Assembly: GCF_006439335.1 (NCBI RefSeq)
Contig: NZ_SAWY01000020.1
Span: 1-64,000 of the forward strand
Direction: 5' to 3'
Source of the DNA: Litorilituus lipolyticus
Lineage (GTDB): Bacteria; Pseudomonadota; Gammaproteobacteria; Enterobacterales; Alteromonadaceae
DNA: 64,000 nt
Positions within the stretch are counted from its first letter, which is position 1. Each line of letters opens with the position of its first letter. Made by a program: the position numbers and the translations under genes. Below the pieces are notes generated by a model. The model was not told the DNA's origin. It searched no databases and saw only the letters and a program-made list of their open reading frames with translations. This document shows positions 17,496-26,350 of the stretch, in pieces.

Positions 17496-18488
17496 CTATT
17501 TTGCTGCTAACTCTGCAGCACCATTTTCATCAACTTGACACACATGAACAAAGCCAAAGCTCTGGCCGTTCACCTCTTGTAAATAATGTGACTCTAACCA
17601 CTGGGCAAACTCTTTCGCCTGTTGCTCACTTTGGCAAACACTAAAGAGTGTTGGACCAGATCCCGAAATACCTACGGCTAAAGCACCTTGTGCCATTAAA
17701 TAATCATGTGCTTGCTGATATTTTGGTAACAAACTTGTGCGATAGGGCTCAGCTACAACATCAGTTAATACAGAAAATGCTTGTTGTTTATCTTGTCGAT
17801 GACAAGCATCAACAAAGGTTGCTAAATTTTGCCCATGGCGTATTACATCAGCACGAGAGTATTGTGCTGGTAGTACTTCCCTAGCCGCTTTTGTTGAAAC
17901 TTCAATACCAGGGTATGCCATCACATAAAAACAATCATTAAAGCTTGGCAAAGTACGCGAAATAACTTTTTCATCCGGTACCATTAATTGCAAACCACCG
18001 TAATAACAAGGTGCGACATTATCATAGTGTAAGCTACCACTGATTTGCGCTTCCATTTGCCCCATCATTTCCAGCATTTCTTGCTTTGAAAAACTAAACT
18101 GCTGGAACGTTTGATAGTAAAGGTTTAGTGCTGCAAGTGCCGCAACAACAGAGCATGCACTTGAACCTAAGCCACTACCAACAGGCATTTTCTTATCAAG
18201 GGTTAATGAAACGTCAACAACTTCTTGATTAGCCTGCGCTAAGGCCTGATTAAATAATAATAAACACGACCATACTATATTATCTTCTTTATTGCTTGGC
18301 AGTTTATCTGCAAATTGACCTATCACAATTAAATCACTGCTGTTGTCACTGTATTCAACGTCGACAACATCGCCCAGAAGAGTACCATCTACTGGCTTTA
18401 CTGCCATACCGAGCACATCAAAGCCAACGCTAACATTGCCAATTGATGCAGGGGCAAATACTGAAACTTTTTGCTTATTGTTAGCCAT
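17496..18488 (-). CDS. thrB: Homoserine kinase
   Basis: The chosen ATG overlaps the thrA stop (TAATG), giving a 330-residue protein that starts [15 protein letters not shown] as expected for GHMP kinases; a longer frame inside thrA is unlikely. The ATP loop MPVGSGLGSSACS is at about 101-113 and the C-terminal GISGSGPTLF motif is present. It phosphorylates homoserine for ThrC. One-base overlap with thrA indicates translational coupling. Confidence 0.96.
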   Translation of the reverse strand: MANNKQKVSVFAPASIGNVSVGFDVLGMAVKPVDGTLLGDVVDVEYSDNSSDLIVIGQFADKLPSNKEDNIVWSCLLLFNQALAQANQEVVDVSLTLDKKMPVGSGLGSSACSVVAALAALNLYYQTFQQFSFSKQEMLEMMGQMEAQISGSLHYDNVAPCYYGGLQLMVPDEKVISRTLPSFNDCFYVMAYPGIEVSTKAAREVLPAQYSRADVIRHGQNLATFVDACHRQDKQQAFSVLTDVVAEPYRTSLLPKYQQAHDYLMAQGALAVGISGSGPTLFSVCQSEQQAKEFAQWLESHYLQEVNGQSFGFVHVCQVDENGAAELAAK

Positions 18489-20974
18489 TAGTGCTGTTGC
18501 TCCCATGCCAGTGTTCTTAATAAATCACCAAATACACCTGCAGCTGTTACCGCAGCTCCTGCGCCGTAACCACGAAGTACAAAAGGTAAAGGCTGGTAAT
18601 AACGACTATGTATAGCCAGAGCATTTTCACCATCTTTAATGCTAAATAATGGGTGCTCGGCGCCAACAGCTTCAATGGACACTTTACATTGTCCGTCCAC
18701 GATATTACCAATATAACGCAGTACTTTGCCTTCTGCTTTAGCTGCCGCAATACGCTCACTAAAACTGCCATCAATTTGTGCAAGATTATCCATGAACTGA
18801 TTAACATCGCCAGAGGCATCAAAGTCATCAGGTAGTACTGACTCAATAGTGATATCTGAGAGCTCTAATTGCATACCAGACTCACGCGCCATGATTAACA
18901 ATTTTCGCGCCACATCCATACCACTCAGATCATCACGCGGATCTGGCTCAGTAAAACCATTTTCTTTTGCGATTGCTGTTGCTTTAGAAAGCGCCATACC
19001 TTCATCAAGCTTGCCGAAAATATAAGATAGTGAACCAGATAGCACCCCTTCAAAGCGCTGTAACTCATCACCTGCTTTGATTAAGCTTTGTAAGGTATCA
19101 ATCACCGGTAACCCAGCACCGACAGTTGTTTCATAGAGAAATCTGCGGTTAGTACTTTGCGCTGCATTGCGTAGTTCTTGATAATATTGCCATGAATCCG
19201 TGTTCGCCTTTTTATTTGGCGTAACAACATGGAAACCTTCATTCAAATAATCAACATAACTCATGGCAAGTGCTTCATTTGACGTAGAGTCAACAAATAC
19301 TGGGTTGATTAAATGGTTATCCCTAACAAATCCTTTTAAATTTTCAATAGTAACCGGCAGTGCTTTTTTGCTGTCAATGCCTTGCTCTAAAACCAATTGC
19401 CAGTTATCTAAATCTATTCCTTCTTTCTCAAAAACCATACCTTTACTTGTGGCTATACCATAAACTTTCAACGCAATATTTTGCTCTTTTAAACTGGCCT
19501 GTTGCCTTGATATTTGAGCAATTAATTCACTACCAACAACACCACAACCAACTAAAAACACATCGATGGTTGGTTTATGTGAGAAGAAATTCTGATGACT
19601 CACCTTCATCGCATCAGTACATTTACGTTGCTCTACCACTACGGAAATACTACGCTCGGATGAATCCTGTGCGATGGCTACCACGTTAACTCGCGCTTGA
19701 GCAAGCGAACTAAAGAACTTGGCAGCAACACCTCGTTGGTGATGCATGCCATCCCCCACCAAAGAAACAATAGATAAATCATCTTTAAGTGCTAATGGCT
19801 CCAGTAAGCCATTGAGTAATTCCAGCTCAAACTCTTCTTGCAGGCTCTGCTTTGCTTGCTCAGCATCATGTGAGTAAATACAAAAACTAATGCAATACTC
19901 ACTAGAAGATTGACTAATTAACACTAATGAGATGTTTTCACGGCTCATCGTGGCAAAGACACGACTAGCCATACCAACCATACCTTTCATGCCAGGGCCT
20001 GAAACATTGACCATAGTTAAATCATCTAAATTAGATATCGCTTTAACACGCTTTTGTTGGTCACTTTCATTGGAAATAAGTGTACCTTCTGCACTTGGGT
20101 TACTGGTGTTCTTGATTAAACAAGGGATATGGTACTGGGCAATCGGTCCAATAGTTTTTGGATGTAACACGCTTGCACCAAAATATGAAAGCTCCATGGC
20201 CTCTTGATACGATAAGTAATCGAGTAACTTAGCTTCTTTGATCATGCGAGGATCAGCGTTATATACTCCATCAACATCCGTCCAGATTTCACAACATTCT
20301 GCTTCTGCACAAACGGCTAATACGGCAGCAGAGTAATCTGAGCCATTACGGCCAAGCGTCGTTACTTCAGCAATTTCTGAATTACTCTCTGCATTAACAC
20401 CGATGAAACCCGGCATTAATGCAACAGGATTTAATTTTTCATATTCTTGAGAAAATTTTTCCTTAGAGAGAACAAGATCTGCTACTGCATTTAATGATGA
20501 CTCATTCGTGTATAAAAACTTCTCTGGCGAAATTAGCGATACATTAACACCTTCGGCTTGAAGCACTGCATCTAAAATAGCCACACTTAAACGTTCACCT
20601 GTACTGATTATGCGTGCGCGAATATGATCTGGGCAATATGACAACATAGTTGCACCTTGCATATACCTTTCTAACTGGTGTTCATAATTAGTTAAAGCTT
20701 GCTCACAATGTTGATGATTAAAGCTAGTAATACTGGCAGATAAGTCGTCGATAATTGTGGTAATTGCGCGTTTGAAATGCCCTAAATCAGTTACTAGCTT
20801 TGCTTCGTCACTAATATTCTCTGCCATAGCAACTAAGTGATTAGTTACCCCTTGTGGAGCAGAGACAACAACGGCAAGGTTTGATGTTTGTCCCTTATCC
20901 ATGATGATATTCGCAACTTGACGAAAACGCTCTGCCGAGGCAAGTGATGAGCCACCAAATTTAAGTACACGCAT
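18488..20974 (-). CDS. thrA: Bifunctional aspartokinase I / homoserine dehydrogenase I
   Basis: The 828-residue fusion has an aspartokinase domain starting [12 protein letters not shown] with [15 protein letters not shown], a central pair of ACT domains (about 310-455, [13 protein letters not shown] and ISLVLISQ), and a homoserine dehydrogenase domain from about 465 ([31 protein letters not shown]). It carries out the first and third steps from aspartate to threonine and is expected to be feedback-inhibited by threonine through the ACT region. Length is close to E. coli ThrA. It is preceded by the thrL leader and attenuator. Confidence 0.97.
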   Translation of the reverse strand: MRVLKFGGSSLASAERFRQVANIIMDKGQTSNLAVVVSAPQGVTNHLVAMAENISDEAKLVTDLGHFKRAITTIIDDLSASITSFNHQHCEQALTNYEHQLERYMQGATMLSYCPDHIRARIISTGERLSVAILDAVLQAEGVNVSLISPEKFLYTNESSLNAVADLVLSKEKFSQEYEKLNPVALMPGFIGVNAESNSEIAEVTTLGRNGSDYSAAVLAVCAEAECCEIWTDVDGVYNADPRMIKEAKLLDYLSYQEAMELSYFGASVLHPKTIGPIAQYHIPCLIKNTSNPSAEGTLISNESDQQKRVKAISNLDDLTMVNVSGPGMKGMVGMASRVFATMSRENISLVLISQSSSEYCISFCIYSHDAEQAKQSLQEEFELELLNGLLEPLALKDDLSIVSLVGDGMHHQRGVAAKFFSSLAQARVNVVAIAQDSSERSISVVVEQRKCTDAMKVSHQNFFSHKPTIDVFLVGCGVVGSELIAQISRQQASLKEQNIALKVYGIATSKGMVFEKEGIDLDNWQLVLEQGIDSKKALPVTIENLKGFVRDNHLINPVFVDSTSNEALAMSYVDYLNEGFHVVTPNKKANTDSWQYYQELRNAAQSTNRRFLYETTVGAGLPVIDTLQSLIKAGDELQRFEGVLSGSLSYIFGKLDEGMALSKATAIAKENGFTEPDPRDDLSGMDVARKLLIMARESGMQLELSDITIESVLPDDFDASGDVNQFMDNLAQIDGSFSERIAAAKAEGKVLRYIGNIVDGQCKVSIEAVGAEHPLFSIKDGENALAIHSRYYQPLPFVLRGYGAGAAVTAAGVFGDLLRTLAWEQQH

Positions 20975-21037
20975 TTTGTTTCCCTTTTTTAATAAAAGTA
21001 AGCAGTTTTATACAGAATTTCTTTAGTACAAAAAAAA

Positions 21038-21067
21038 AGCCCGTAACCTTTTTCAGGTCACGGGCTT
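21038..21067 (-). terminator. Threonine-operon transcription attenuator
   Basis: On the minus strand, AAGCCCGTGACCT pairs with AGGTTACGGGCTT around a short A-rich loop (one G-U pair) and is followed by nine or ten T residues. It lies between the leader-peptide stop and thrA, in the position of the thr attenuator. Confidence 0.92.
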
Positions 21068-21092
21068 CGATAAAATTTCTATTTTTTACACG

Positions 21093-21167
21093 TTAGCCAG
21101 CGACCGCCATCCTAATTCGGGTGGTGGTTGTAATAATAATGGTAAGTTGGCTGTTTGTAATTTTCAT
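21093..21167 (-). CDS. thrL: thr operon leader peptide
   Basis: A 24-codon reading frame starts at ATG 21167 and ends 26 bases before the attenuator hairpin. It contains the run LTIIITTTTRI, that is, five threonines and three isoleucines within ten codons, plus one more Thr and one more Ile nearby. This is the regulatory-codon arrangement of E. coli ThrL. Ribosome stalling at these codons when charged tRNA-Thr or tRNA-Ile is scarce would prevent the terminator from forming. The ribosome site is weak (CAGG twelve bases upstream). Too short for normal gene calling, but the combination with the attenuator is convincing. Confidence 0.9.
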   Translation of the reverse strand: MKITNSQLTIIITTTTRIRMAVAG

Positions 21168-21292
21168 AGTTATAAAATGCCTGATACTCGATAAGGTGTC
21201 AACCTATTTTGAGTATTTACTCTGAATAAAAAGTTATAGTTTATGAATAAAAACAAGATTTGAAGTAATTGTATGCGAGAATTTTGAATTTT

Positions 21293-22291
21293 CTAGGCTG
21301 AAACTTGCTTTAATAGCTCATTATCACTGCCTGAGCAAACCTGATTTCGACCATTGTTTTTAGCAATATATAATGCATCATCAGCATGCATAATTAAACT
21401 TTCAAAATGGCTGTCACGTTCTGTTAATTGAGCTACGCCGATACTAACGGTAGCAATGATATTCGACTCTTTAAATTTTATAGGTGTATTTGCTACCGTT
21501 TGACAGATGCGTTCAGCTAGCTCGATAGCACCTAAAATAGATGTTTCAGGTAATATTACAGCAAACTCTTCACCACCATAGCGCCCGAAAACATCTTCAA
21601 CCCTTAATAAATTACCAATAGTTTTACTGATTTCAATTAAGACTTGATCACCACCTTGATGACCATAGTGATCGTTTAACTGTTTAAAGTTATCAAGATC
21701 AAACATAATCAATGAAAGTGCTTTATCATGCCTACGCGCTTTCGCAAACTCTTGCTCAAGAGACTCTTGCCAATGTTTACGGTTATATATTTGCGTTAAG
21801 CCATCTATTCGACTCATCAAAGCAAGCTTATCTAAAGCTTTTTGCAGCTGACCTTGGTAATGACAAACATCGGTTGCATCTTCAATAAGGATACTTATGT
21901 ACTCAATTTTTCCCGATTCTTCCATCGGTAAAAAAGTACAATTTTGCGCCATAAACTCACAATCAGTAGTGATAGGCCTCGTATGTGGTAATTCAAATAA
22001 ATGACGTCTTTGTTCCCAAGAACAAAAATTTGGAGTACCTAATTGCAATACACTGGATAACTTCCTTGATAACCACCTTTCTGGCAGTTCAGAAAATACC
22101 TCGAAAACATTTTTACCAATGATATCATTGCTAACTTTTGTTGAATGCACTTCTAAAAAGCTATTCCACATAACAATATTAAAATCAGTATCTAATATTA
22201 ATATGCCGGTATTTAACTGATCAGTAATTTTGCTAGAGAGTTTCTCAGCAAACTTTTTAGTAACTTCATCAGTTAATACACCTGGATTCAT
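21293..22291 (-). CDS. PAS-GGDEF diguanylate cyclase
   Basis: The 332-residue protein has a PAS domain (about 20-150, ILDTDFNIVMWNSFLEVHS) and a C-terminal GGDEF domain with the active-site motif GGEEF at 239-243. An intact inhibitory site RVED (230-233) lies five residues before it. It should make cyclic di-GMP and be subject to product inhibition. It has no membrane segment. The first codon overlaps the stop of the CheC-like gene, so the response regulator, CheC-like protein and cyclase are co-expressed and probably act in one pathway. Confidence 0.9.
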   Translation of the reverse strand: MNPGVLTDEVTKKFAEKLSSKITDQLNTGILILDTDFNIVMWNSFLEVHSTKVSNDIIGKNVFEVFSELPERWLSRKLSSVLQLGTPNFCSWEQRRHLFELPHTRPITTDCEFMAQNCTFLPMEESGKIEYISILIEDATDVCHYQGQLQKALDKLALMSRIDGLTQIYNRKHWQESLEQEFAKARRHDKALSLIMFDLDNFKQLNDHYGHQGGDQVLIEISKTIGNLLRVEDVFGRYGGEEFAVILPETSILGAIELAERICQTVANTPIKFKESNIIATVSIGVAQLTERDSHFESLIMHADDALYIAKNNGRNQVCSGSDNELLKQVSA

Positions 22292-22899
22292 TAGAGTTCT
22301 TCCAATATTCTGTTAAGCACGACTTTTATGTTATTAATTGCAGTTTCTGGGATGAGCAATACCATATTGCAATTGAAGGAATAATCAGTCACTTGATAAT
22401 TAATATTAACTTTCAAAGCTAAGTCCCAATTAAAGGTTAACTGCTCAAGATGCTCGGACAAGCTGTTTGCTCTACTTGGTAATAATTTCGGCGCGCTATA
22501 AGAGATTTGATTTTCAATTTGACTTGCAAACACGTTCAAAAAGGTAGTCGTCAAAATAGAGCTAATATCTATAAGCTGTTCATCTTTAGATAACTCATCT
22601 GGCTCATAGCCCAATAGATCGGCTAAACGCTCTGAATCTTCATCCTGATAAACTAATAATGCTTCTCCGCGTATGCCTTCATAGCCAAAGAAACCTTGAC
22701 TAACAACAGCCATGGCCGCTTGTTGTTGATCTAAAGTCGTAGCTAAACTATCAGCATCGACACTTTCAATACTTGGTACTTTTAAATAAACAAAACTATC
22801 TAAATATCGCGCAAGCTGATCACTCGCTTGCCCCATGGCAACATTAATAAGCTCTTGTAAACAATCTTGCTCATCTTCAGATAAATGTAACTTATTCAT
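22291..22899 (-). CDS. CheC-like phosphatase family protein
   Basis: The 202-residue protein has the CheC/FliY/CheX active-site pattern D-x3-E-x2-N in DCLQELINVAMGQAS (Asp12, Glu16, Asn19). CheC family members dephosphorylate CheY-type receivers. The internal pseudo-repeat (SSILTTTFLNVFASQI, near 130) appears to lack the acidic residue, so only one of the two sites seen in true CheC looks functional. The gene overlaps the upstream receiver gene by four bases and the downstream cyclase by one. It may therefore switch off the neighbouring receiver and act outside chemotaxis. Confidence 0.75.
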   Translation of the reverse strand: MNKLHLSEDEQDCLQELINVAMGQASDQLARYLDSFVYLKVPSIESVDADSLATTLDQQQAAMAVVSQGFFGYEGIRGEALLVYQDEDSERLADLLGYEPDELSKDEQLIDISSILTTTFLNVFASQIENQISYSAPKLLPSRANSLSEHLEQLTFNWDLALKVNINYQVTDYSFNCNMVLLIPETAINNIKVVLNRILEEL

Positions 22900-23261
22900 A
22901 GTAAGCCATGCTTCTCTAGGTTAGATTGAAGCACATCTGCTTTAATAGGTTTTCTTAAAAACTCTTTCGCTCCTAAACCTAACACTTTGCTTTGCATTTC
23001 TGGTTGAATATCAGCGGAAATAACAAAAACATGGCAATCAACATTCAACTTTTGAATACCTTGCAACACGCCAACACCATCAATACCTGGCATAGTGAGA
23101 TCAAGGAAAAGTATATCGATTTCGCCATTTCGCAAAATAGTTAAGGCTTCAGCACCATGCTGTGCAGTTTGAACATTACTGTGCCACTGTTCTGGAAGGC
23201 TTCTAAGTACCTGCTTTCGAGCCATATTTGAGTCGTCACAAATAAGTACTGTAGGGTTCAT
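22896..23261 (-). CDS. Stand-alone receiver-domain response regulator
   Basis: The 121-residue CheY-like protein has the acidic pair Asp9/Asp10, phospho-acceptor Asp54 (LFLDLTMPG), a Ser at the conserved Thr/Ser position (VISAD) and the conserved Lys in FLRKPIKAD. No output domain is present, so it works through protein contact. It heads a three-gene operon with a CheC-like phosphatase and a PAS-GGDEF cyclase; a partner kinase is not encoded nearby. Confidence 0.9.
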   Translation of the reverse strand: MNPTVLICDDSNMARKQVLRSLPEQWHSNVQTAQHGAEALTILRNGEIDILFLDLTMPGIDGVGVLQGIQKLNVDCHVFVISADIQPEMQSKVLGLGAKEFLRKPIKADVLQSNLEKHGLL

Positions 23262-23487
23262 ACAGGAAAGATCCTTAGATTCTTATTATTTTAATGCAGA
23301 CAATTTACCCTAAATAAGACAAATTGTTAATCAACATTTGCATTTTTTTAAAATAATAGCTAAGTAAATCAGAAAAATTTTATAAATGAATATGTTACCG
23401 TAAATAACAATAGGATTACTTCATAAAAAAATGTCAATTAAGTCTTTTTCAATAGAGAGGAAAGAGATGAAAATATAATTTTAATTA

Positions 23488-23577
23488 TTAAATCAATTCA
23501 ACAATTAATGCAATCGAAAGACCAGCTGAAAGCAAGTAGACAAAGAGAACTTTAGCTGTATGTTTATATTTCTTCAT
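23488..23577 (-). CDS. Possible 29-residue single-span membrane peptide
   Basis: A minus-strand frame starts MKKYKHTAKV and continues with one hydrophobic segment (VLFVYLLSAGLSIALIVELI). GGA lies four bases before the ATG, a moderate ribosome site. It lies in the 451-base gap between the YgjP-like gene and the response regulator. A second peptide with a similar plan (Lys-His near the N-terminus, then one helix) is at 47192-47284. Small membrane peptides are commonly missed; coding status needs experimental or comparative support. Confidence 0.4.
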   Translation of the reverse strand: MKKYKHTAKVLFVYLLSAGLSIALIVELI

Positions 23578-23651
23578 TTCATCCAACCGATGGGCGATGG
23601 GGGTGTAATGAAGGTATATTATATTTCGTCAGTTGGATGTTTTTTAATCCA

Positions 23652-23671
23652 TATCAACTTTCAGGTTGATA
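23652..23671. repeat. Perfect short hairpin downstream of the YgjP-like gene
   Basis: TATCAAC and GTTGATA are exact inverted repeats around a six-base loop, 42 bases beyond the stop codon of the minus-strand YgjP-like gene. There is no T-run after it, so it is not a standard terminator; it could stabilise the 3' end of the transcript. Confidence 0.4.
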
Positions 23672-23712
23672 GTGTTTAAATATTACCGCTTAACTGTAGA
23701 GATAATTATCAG

Positions 23713-24441
23713 CTAACGAGGGGTTAGCCACTGCAACTGAGATTGATGTTGCTTAAACCAATGTTTTGCCCTTTTATACTCAGGATAGTAAGAAGCCACC
23801 AGCTGCCAAAAGTCGGAGGAATGGTTTAAGTGCTTTAAATGGCAAAGTTCATGAATGATGACATAATCAATGATATGACTAGGTGCCATCATTAATAAGT
23901 AATTAAAACTTAATTCACCACGGTTGTTACAACTTCCCCATCGTGACTTATATTGTCGAATTTTATAAGCCGAAGGACATAAAGAAGTTAACTCACTTAG
24001 CTCTGCAAGCCTTTGCGGTATTGTATTTTGCGCATGATGTTTATAAAAACTTTCTAACTGTTTTTTAACCATTAAGGCTTGAGTTTGAGCATTTTTGGCT
24101 TTTTCTTTTTGACGATTAGCTAATTCAACAACAAGATACTTCTTCCCTTGCTCATCAGTACTAGGGTAAGTATTTTGTTTAGGAGCAAAACCTATCAATA
24201 AGCTATGTAAATCGCCCATAAATAATATGCTGCAGCCATGATGAAAGGTACAACAATCCTCATCATAAACATTTAGCTGCTCATCTATTTTCGCCTTTAA
24301 CCAAGATGATTTTTGGCTAATAAAGTCATTAATGACTTTTTCAGAAACGTAATTAGGTGCTCGAACTACGACTTTGCCCAACTTAACTTGCAGGCCTACT
24401 GTTTTTCGACGATCACTACGAATAAGCTGATAGCTAACCAT
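23713..24441 (-). CDS. YgjP-like metallopeptidase-domain protein
   Basis: The 242-residue protein ends with the zinc-protease signature IIHELCHLKHLNHS followed by FW and the YYPEYKRAKHWF segment. It also has KSRWGSCNNRGELSFNYLL upstream, both hallmarks of the YgjP/WLM-type (DUF45) family related to SprT-like proteases. The protein is predicted cytoplasmic. Biological substrate is unknown. It is downstream of the SOS gene yebG by 24 bases, and may be read from the same LexA-controlled promoter. Confidence 0.85.
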   Translation of the reverse strand: MVSYQLIRSDRRKTVGLQVKLGKVVVRAPNYVSEKVINDFISQKSSWLKAKIDEQLNVYDEDCCTFHHGCSILFMGDLHSLLIGFAPKQNTYPSTDEQGKKYLVVELANRQKEKAKNAQTQALMVKKQLESFYKHHAQNTIPQRLAELSELTSLCPSAYKIRQYKSRWGSCNNRGELSFNYLLMMAPSHIIDYVIIHELCHLKHLNHSSDFWQLVASYYPEYKRAKHWFKQHQSQLQWLTPR

Positions 24442-24465
24442 AAGTTAATAGCACGTATTTATTTA

Positions 24466-24834
24466 CTAGCTTGCTTCACTTAACTTCACCGCTTTCGCTT
24501 TGCCCGGCTTCTTCTTTACTTTCTCTTCCGCATTTTCGCTGTTTTGAACATCATCTTCATTATTAATATCAACAGCTTCAACCTTTTTTACTGTTTTTTT
24601 CGCCGCTTTTTTGGCGAGTAAAGCAACAAGCACTTCATCTCTATGCTGAGCTAAATAGATACTTAATTCCTCAGAAATATTATCCGCTATATCAATAGGT
24701 GCTTGGGCAAATACTTCAGCTAAGTTATCAGCCATATCCAACATTTTGTCATATTCATCTGCTGATTTCTTATCCATAAACGTTTTTGCCTCTACCCCGT
24801 GTCTAATTACAACAAACCGACTCTCAACTGCCAT
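24466..24834 (-). CDS. yebG: YebG family SOS-induced protein
   Basis: The 122-residue protein matches E. coli YebG in its opening (MAVE..FVVIRHG) and in KKSADEYDKMLDMADNLAE. It has a Lys/Ala-rich tail of about 35 residues that the E. coli protein lacks and which may bind nucleic acid. AAGGA lies six bases before the ATG. A perfect CTG-N10-CAG LexA box 93 bases upstream of the ATG supports SOS control, as in E. coli. Molecular role unknown. Confidence 0.9.
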   Translation of the reverse strand: MAVESRFVVIRHGVEAKTFMDKKSADEYDKMLDMADNLAEVFAQAPIDIADNISEELSIYLAQHRDEVLVALLAKKAAKKTVKKVEAVDINNEDDVQNSENAEEKVKKKPGKAKAVKLSEAS

Positions 24835-24926
24835 TAGTTTTCCTTATTCACTTTTGCAATGCTCACATTAATATGATTGCTCTACTAAAAGCAATCACGT
24901 CAACAGTAGCACATCCACAACAAAAA

Positions 24927-24942
24927 CTGTATATAAAAACAG
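24927..24942. promoter_or_regulatory. LexA (SOS) box upstream of yebG
   Basis: CTGTATATAAAAACAG fits CTG-N10-CAG exactly, with the AT-rich centre of gammaproteobacterial SOS boxes. It is placed upstream of yebG. In the rest of the 24835-25268 gap I see only the promoter and 5' hairpin of the next gene. Confidence 0.85.
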
Positions 24943-25202
24943 TAAAAATATATTTTAAATCAAATCCCAAGGGAAAATTCGCTCTTTTACCTTGGCATCT
25001 ATCGTGAGGTGAATTGACTTTCTAGTGAGTTTTTTATGTACAAATAACACTAAATGTAAATAAAAAGTCCTACTTAGTTAGCCACGAAAAATAATTAATT
25101 CTTATAAAACAAACAGATTCGCTTTTTCATATTTGTTACAAATCCATTTTTAGTTACATTCAGCATAAAAATACGTACAACTTTTTTCAAAATAAACGCC
25201 AC

Positions 25203-25237
25203 TATTATGAATACGAACCCGTTGGACAGTTCGTATT
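25203..25237 (+). promoter_or_regulatory. -10 element and 5' leader hairpin of the first DUF3718-like gene
   Basis: CGCCACTATTAT (-10 at 25203-25208) is followed by AATACGAAC and GTTCGTATT, a perfect 9-bp inverted repeat with a ten-base loop, at or just inside the predicted mRNA start. The same GCCACTATTAT core occurs before the third paralogue. Confidence 0.55.
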
Positions 25238-25268
25238 TATGACAATCAATTTACAGTAGGGATTTATT

Positions 25269-25613
25269 ATGAAAACAGCAAAATCAGTAGTATTTGGGAT
25301 TACATCAACTTTATCACTATTAGCTATTAGCTTACCAAGCCAGGCTGCAACGCCAACACATATGGAAACTGCTTTAGTTAGTGTTTGTAAGGCGGCTCAA
25401 AGTAACAGCGTGCAAAAATTAAAACAGCAAACGAAAGCATTTAGGCTTCAAGAAAGAACTGTTGCCTTAGGTGTTGTCTGTAATGGCGAAGACATTATTA
25501 GTTTCGCAGAAACTCATGGTGCAAACAAAACGGCTGCTAAACTGCAAAAAAGCATCAGCAATGTCAGCATTACCGATATCGCAGCTGTTTCAAAAATTAA
25601 CGTTACTTTTTAA
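25269..25613 (+). CDS. Small secreted protein, DUF3718-like (paralogue 1)
   Basis: The 114-residue protein has a signal peptide ending SQAA (about residue 27), then a mature domain with two cysteines in SVCKAAQSN and VVCNGEDIISFAE, probably disulfide-linked. The CNG-DI-FA pattern recalls the DUF3718 family common in Alteromonadales, of unknown function. It is the first of three tandem copies sharing most residues, including the C-terminal ITDIAAVSKINVTF. The paralogues look like recent duplications with separate promoters. Confidence 0.8.
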   Translation: MKTAKSVVFGITSTLSLLAISLPSQAATPTHMETALVSVCKAAQSNSVQKLKQQTKAFRLQERTVALGVVCNGEDIISFAETHGANKTAAKLQKSISNVSITDIAAVSKINVTF

Positions 25614-25634
25614 TGCTTATGAGATATTAGATAC

Positions 25635-25662
25635 GGCACTTGCGTTTTAATTTGTAAGTGCC
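25635..25662 (+). terminator. Possible terminator after paralogue 1
   Basis: GGCACTT and AAGTGCC form a 7-bp stem with a 14-base loop, 22 bases after the stop codon. It is followed only by CTTCTC, so termination would be weak. Confidence 0.4.
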
Positions 25663-25887
25663 CTTCTCAACTTAGCTTGCCCCAGCTTCTTTGCTATACC
25701 TACTTAAAAATCAATACAATTATCTACCCCACCATCTGAACAACACCTCCGATCAAAAATGCAATATCACCTTTCAAACAGCAAAGCTTTATTTAAGCCA
25801 TTAATACAAGGTTACAAATAGAGCAATTAATACATACAAAACAAAGCAATTGAAATAATTTGAAATGGAATACGATATACAATATGT

Positions 25888-25910
25888 ATTGAAGCAATAA
25901 TTGCTTCAAT
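25888..25910 (+). promoter_or_regulatory. 23-bp perfect palindrome in the leader of paralogue 2
   Basis: ATTGAAGCAAT and ATTGCTTCAAT are exact inverted repeats separated by one base, ending 28 bases before the ATG of the second DUF3718-like gene. It could be a 5' mRNA hairpin or an operator. The other copies have different sequences in this position. Confidence 0.6.
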
Positions 25911-25938
25911 CATACTAAATTTAAAATAAGGATTATTT

Positions 25939-26283
25939 ATGAATACCATCAAGAAATTATTACTAGGCTTAACTACAAGCTTATCGTTAATAGCTATCAG
26001 TACCCCAAGCTATGCCGACATGAGCCCTCATATGGAGCAGGCTTTGGTTAGTATCTGTAAAGCCGCAAAAAGTAATAGTGTGCAACAACTTCATAAAGCG
26101 ACAAAAGCTTATCGAATTCAGCATAAAACTGTTGCTGCTAAGGTAGTATGTAATGGTGAAGATATTATTAGCTTTGCGCAAATACATGGTGCACATAAAA
26201 CAGCGTTAAATTTGGAGAAGAGCATAGCTGAAGTAAATGCTACAGAAATTGCGGCTAACACAAAACTAAGCGTACAATTTTAA
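25939..26283 (+). CDS. Small secreted protein, DUF3718-like (paralogue 2)
   Basis: This 114-residue protein has the same layout as its neighbours: signal peptide ending SYA, cysteines in SICKAAKSN and VVCNGEDIISFAQ. It is the most diverged of the three (AEVNATEIAANTKLSVQF at the end; several His residues replace Gln). Its promoter region is also unlike that of the other two, so regulation has probably separated. TAAGGATT provides the ribosome site. Function unknown. Confidence 0.8.
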   Translation: MNTIKKLLLGLTTSLSLIAISTPSYADMSPHMEQALVSICKAAKSNSVQQLHKATKAYRIQHKTVAAKVVCNGEDIISFAQIHGAHKTALNLEKSIAEVNATEIAANTKLSVQF

Positions 26284-26301
26284 CTAGAGATAATCGTTCA
26301 C

Positions 26302-26350
26302 AAAGAGCATTCATTTCGCTAATCAAAATGTCTTGAAGTGATTGCTCTTT
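26302..26350 (+). terminator. Terminator after paralogue 2
   Basis: AAAGAGCA pairs with TGCTCTTT, and an inner CATTTC/GAAGTG stem extends it; the right arm is followed by TTAATTT. It lies about 20 bases after the stop codon. The rest of the gap to 26701 holds the promoter of paralogue 3 and nothing else I can identify. Confidence 0.55.

Noticed and set aside
18486-18506. Starting thrB upstream inside thrA
   Set aside because: The ATG overlapping the thrA stop gives the standard GHMP N-terminus and typical coupling.
21169-21202. TTGACA at 21197-21202 as the thrL -35 element
   Set aside because: With a 17-base spacer the -10 (CATTTT) is poor and the start point would fall on the leader ATG, so I do not list it as a promoter.
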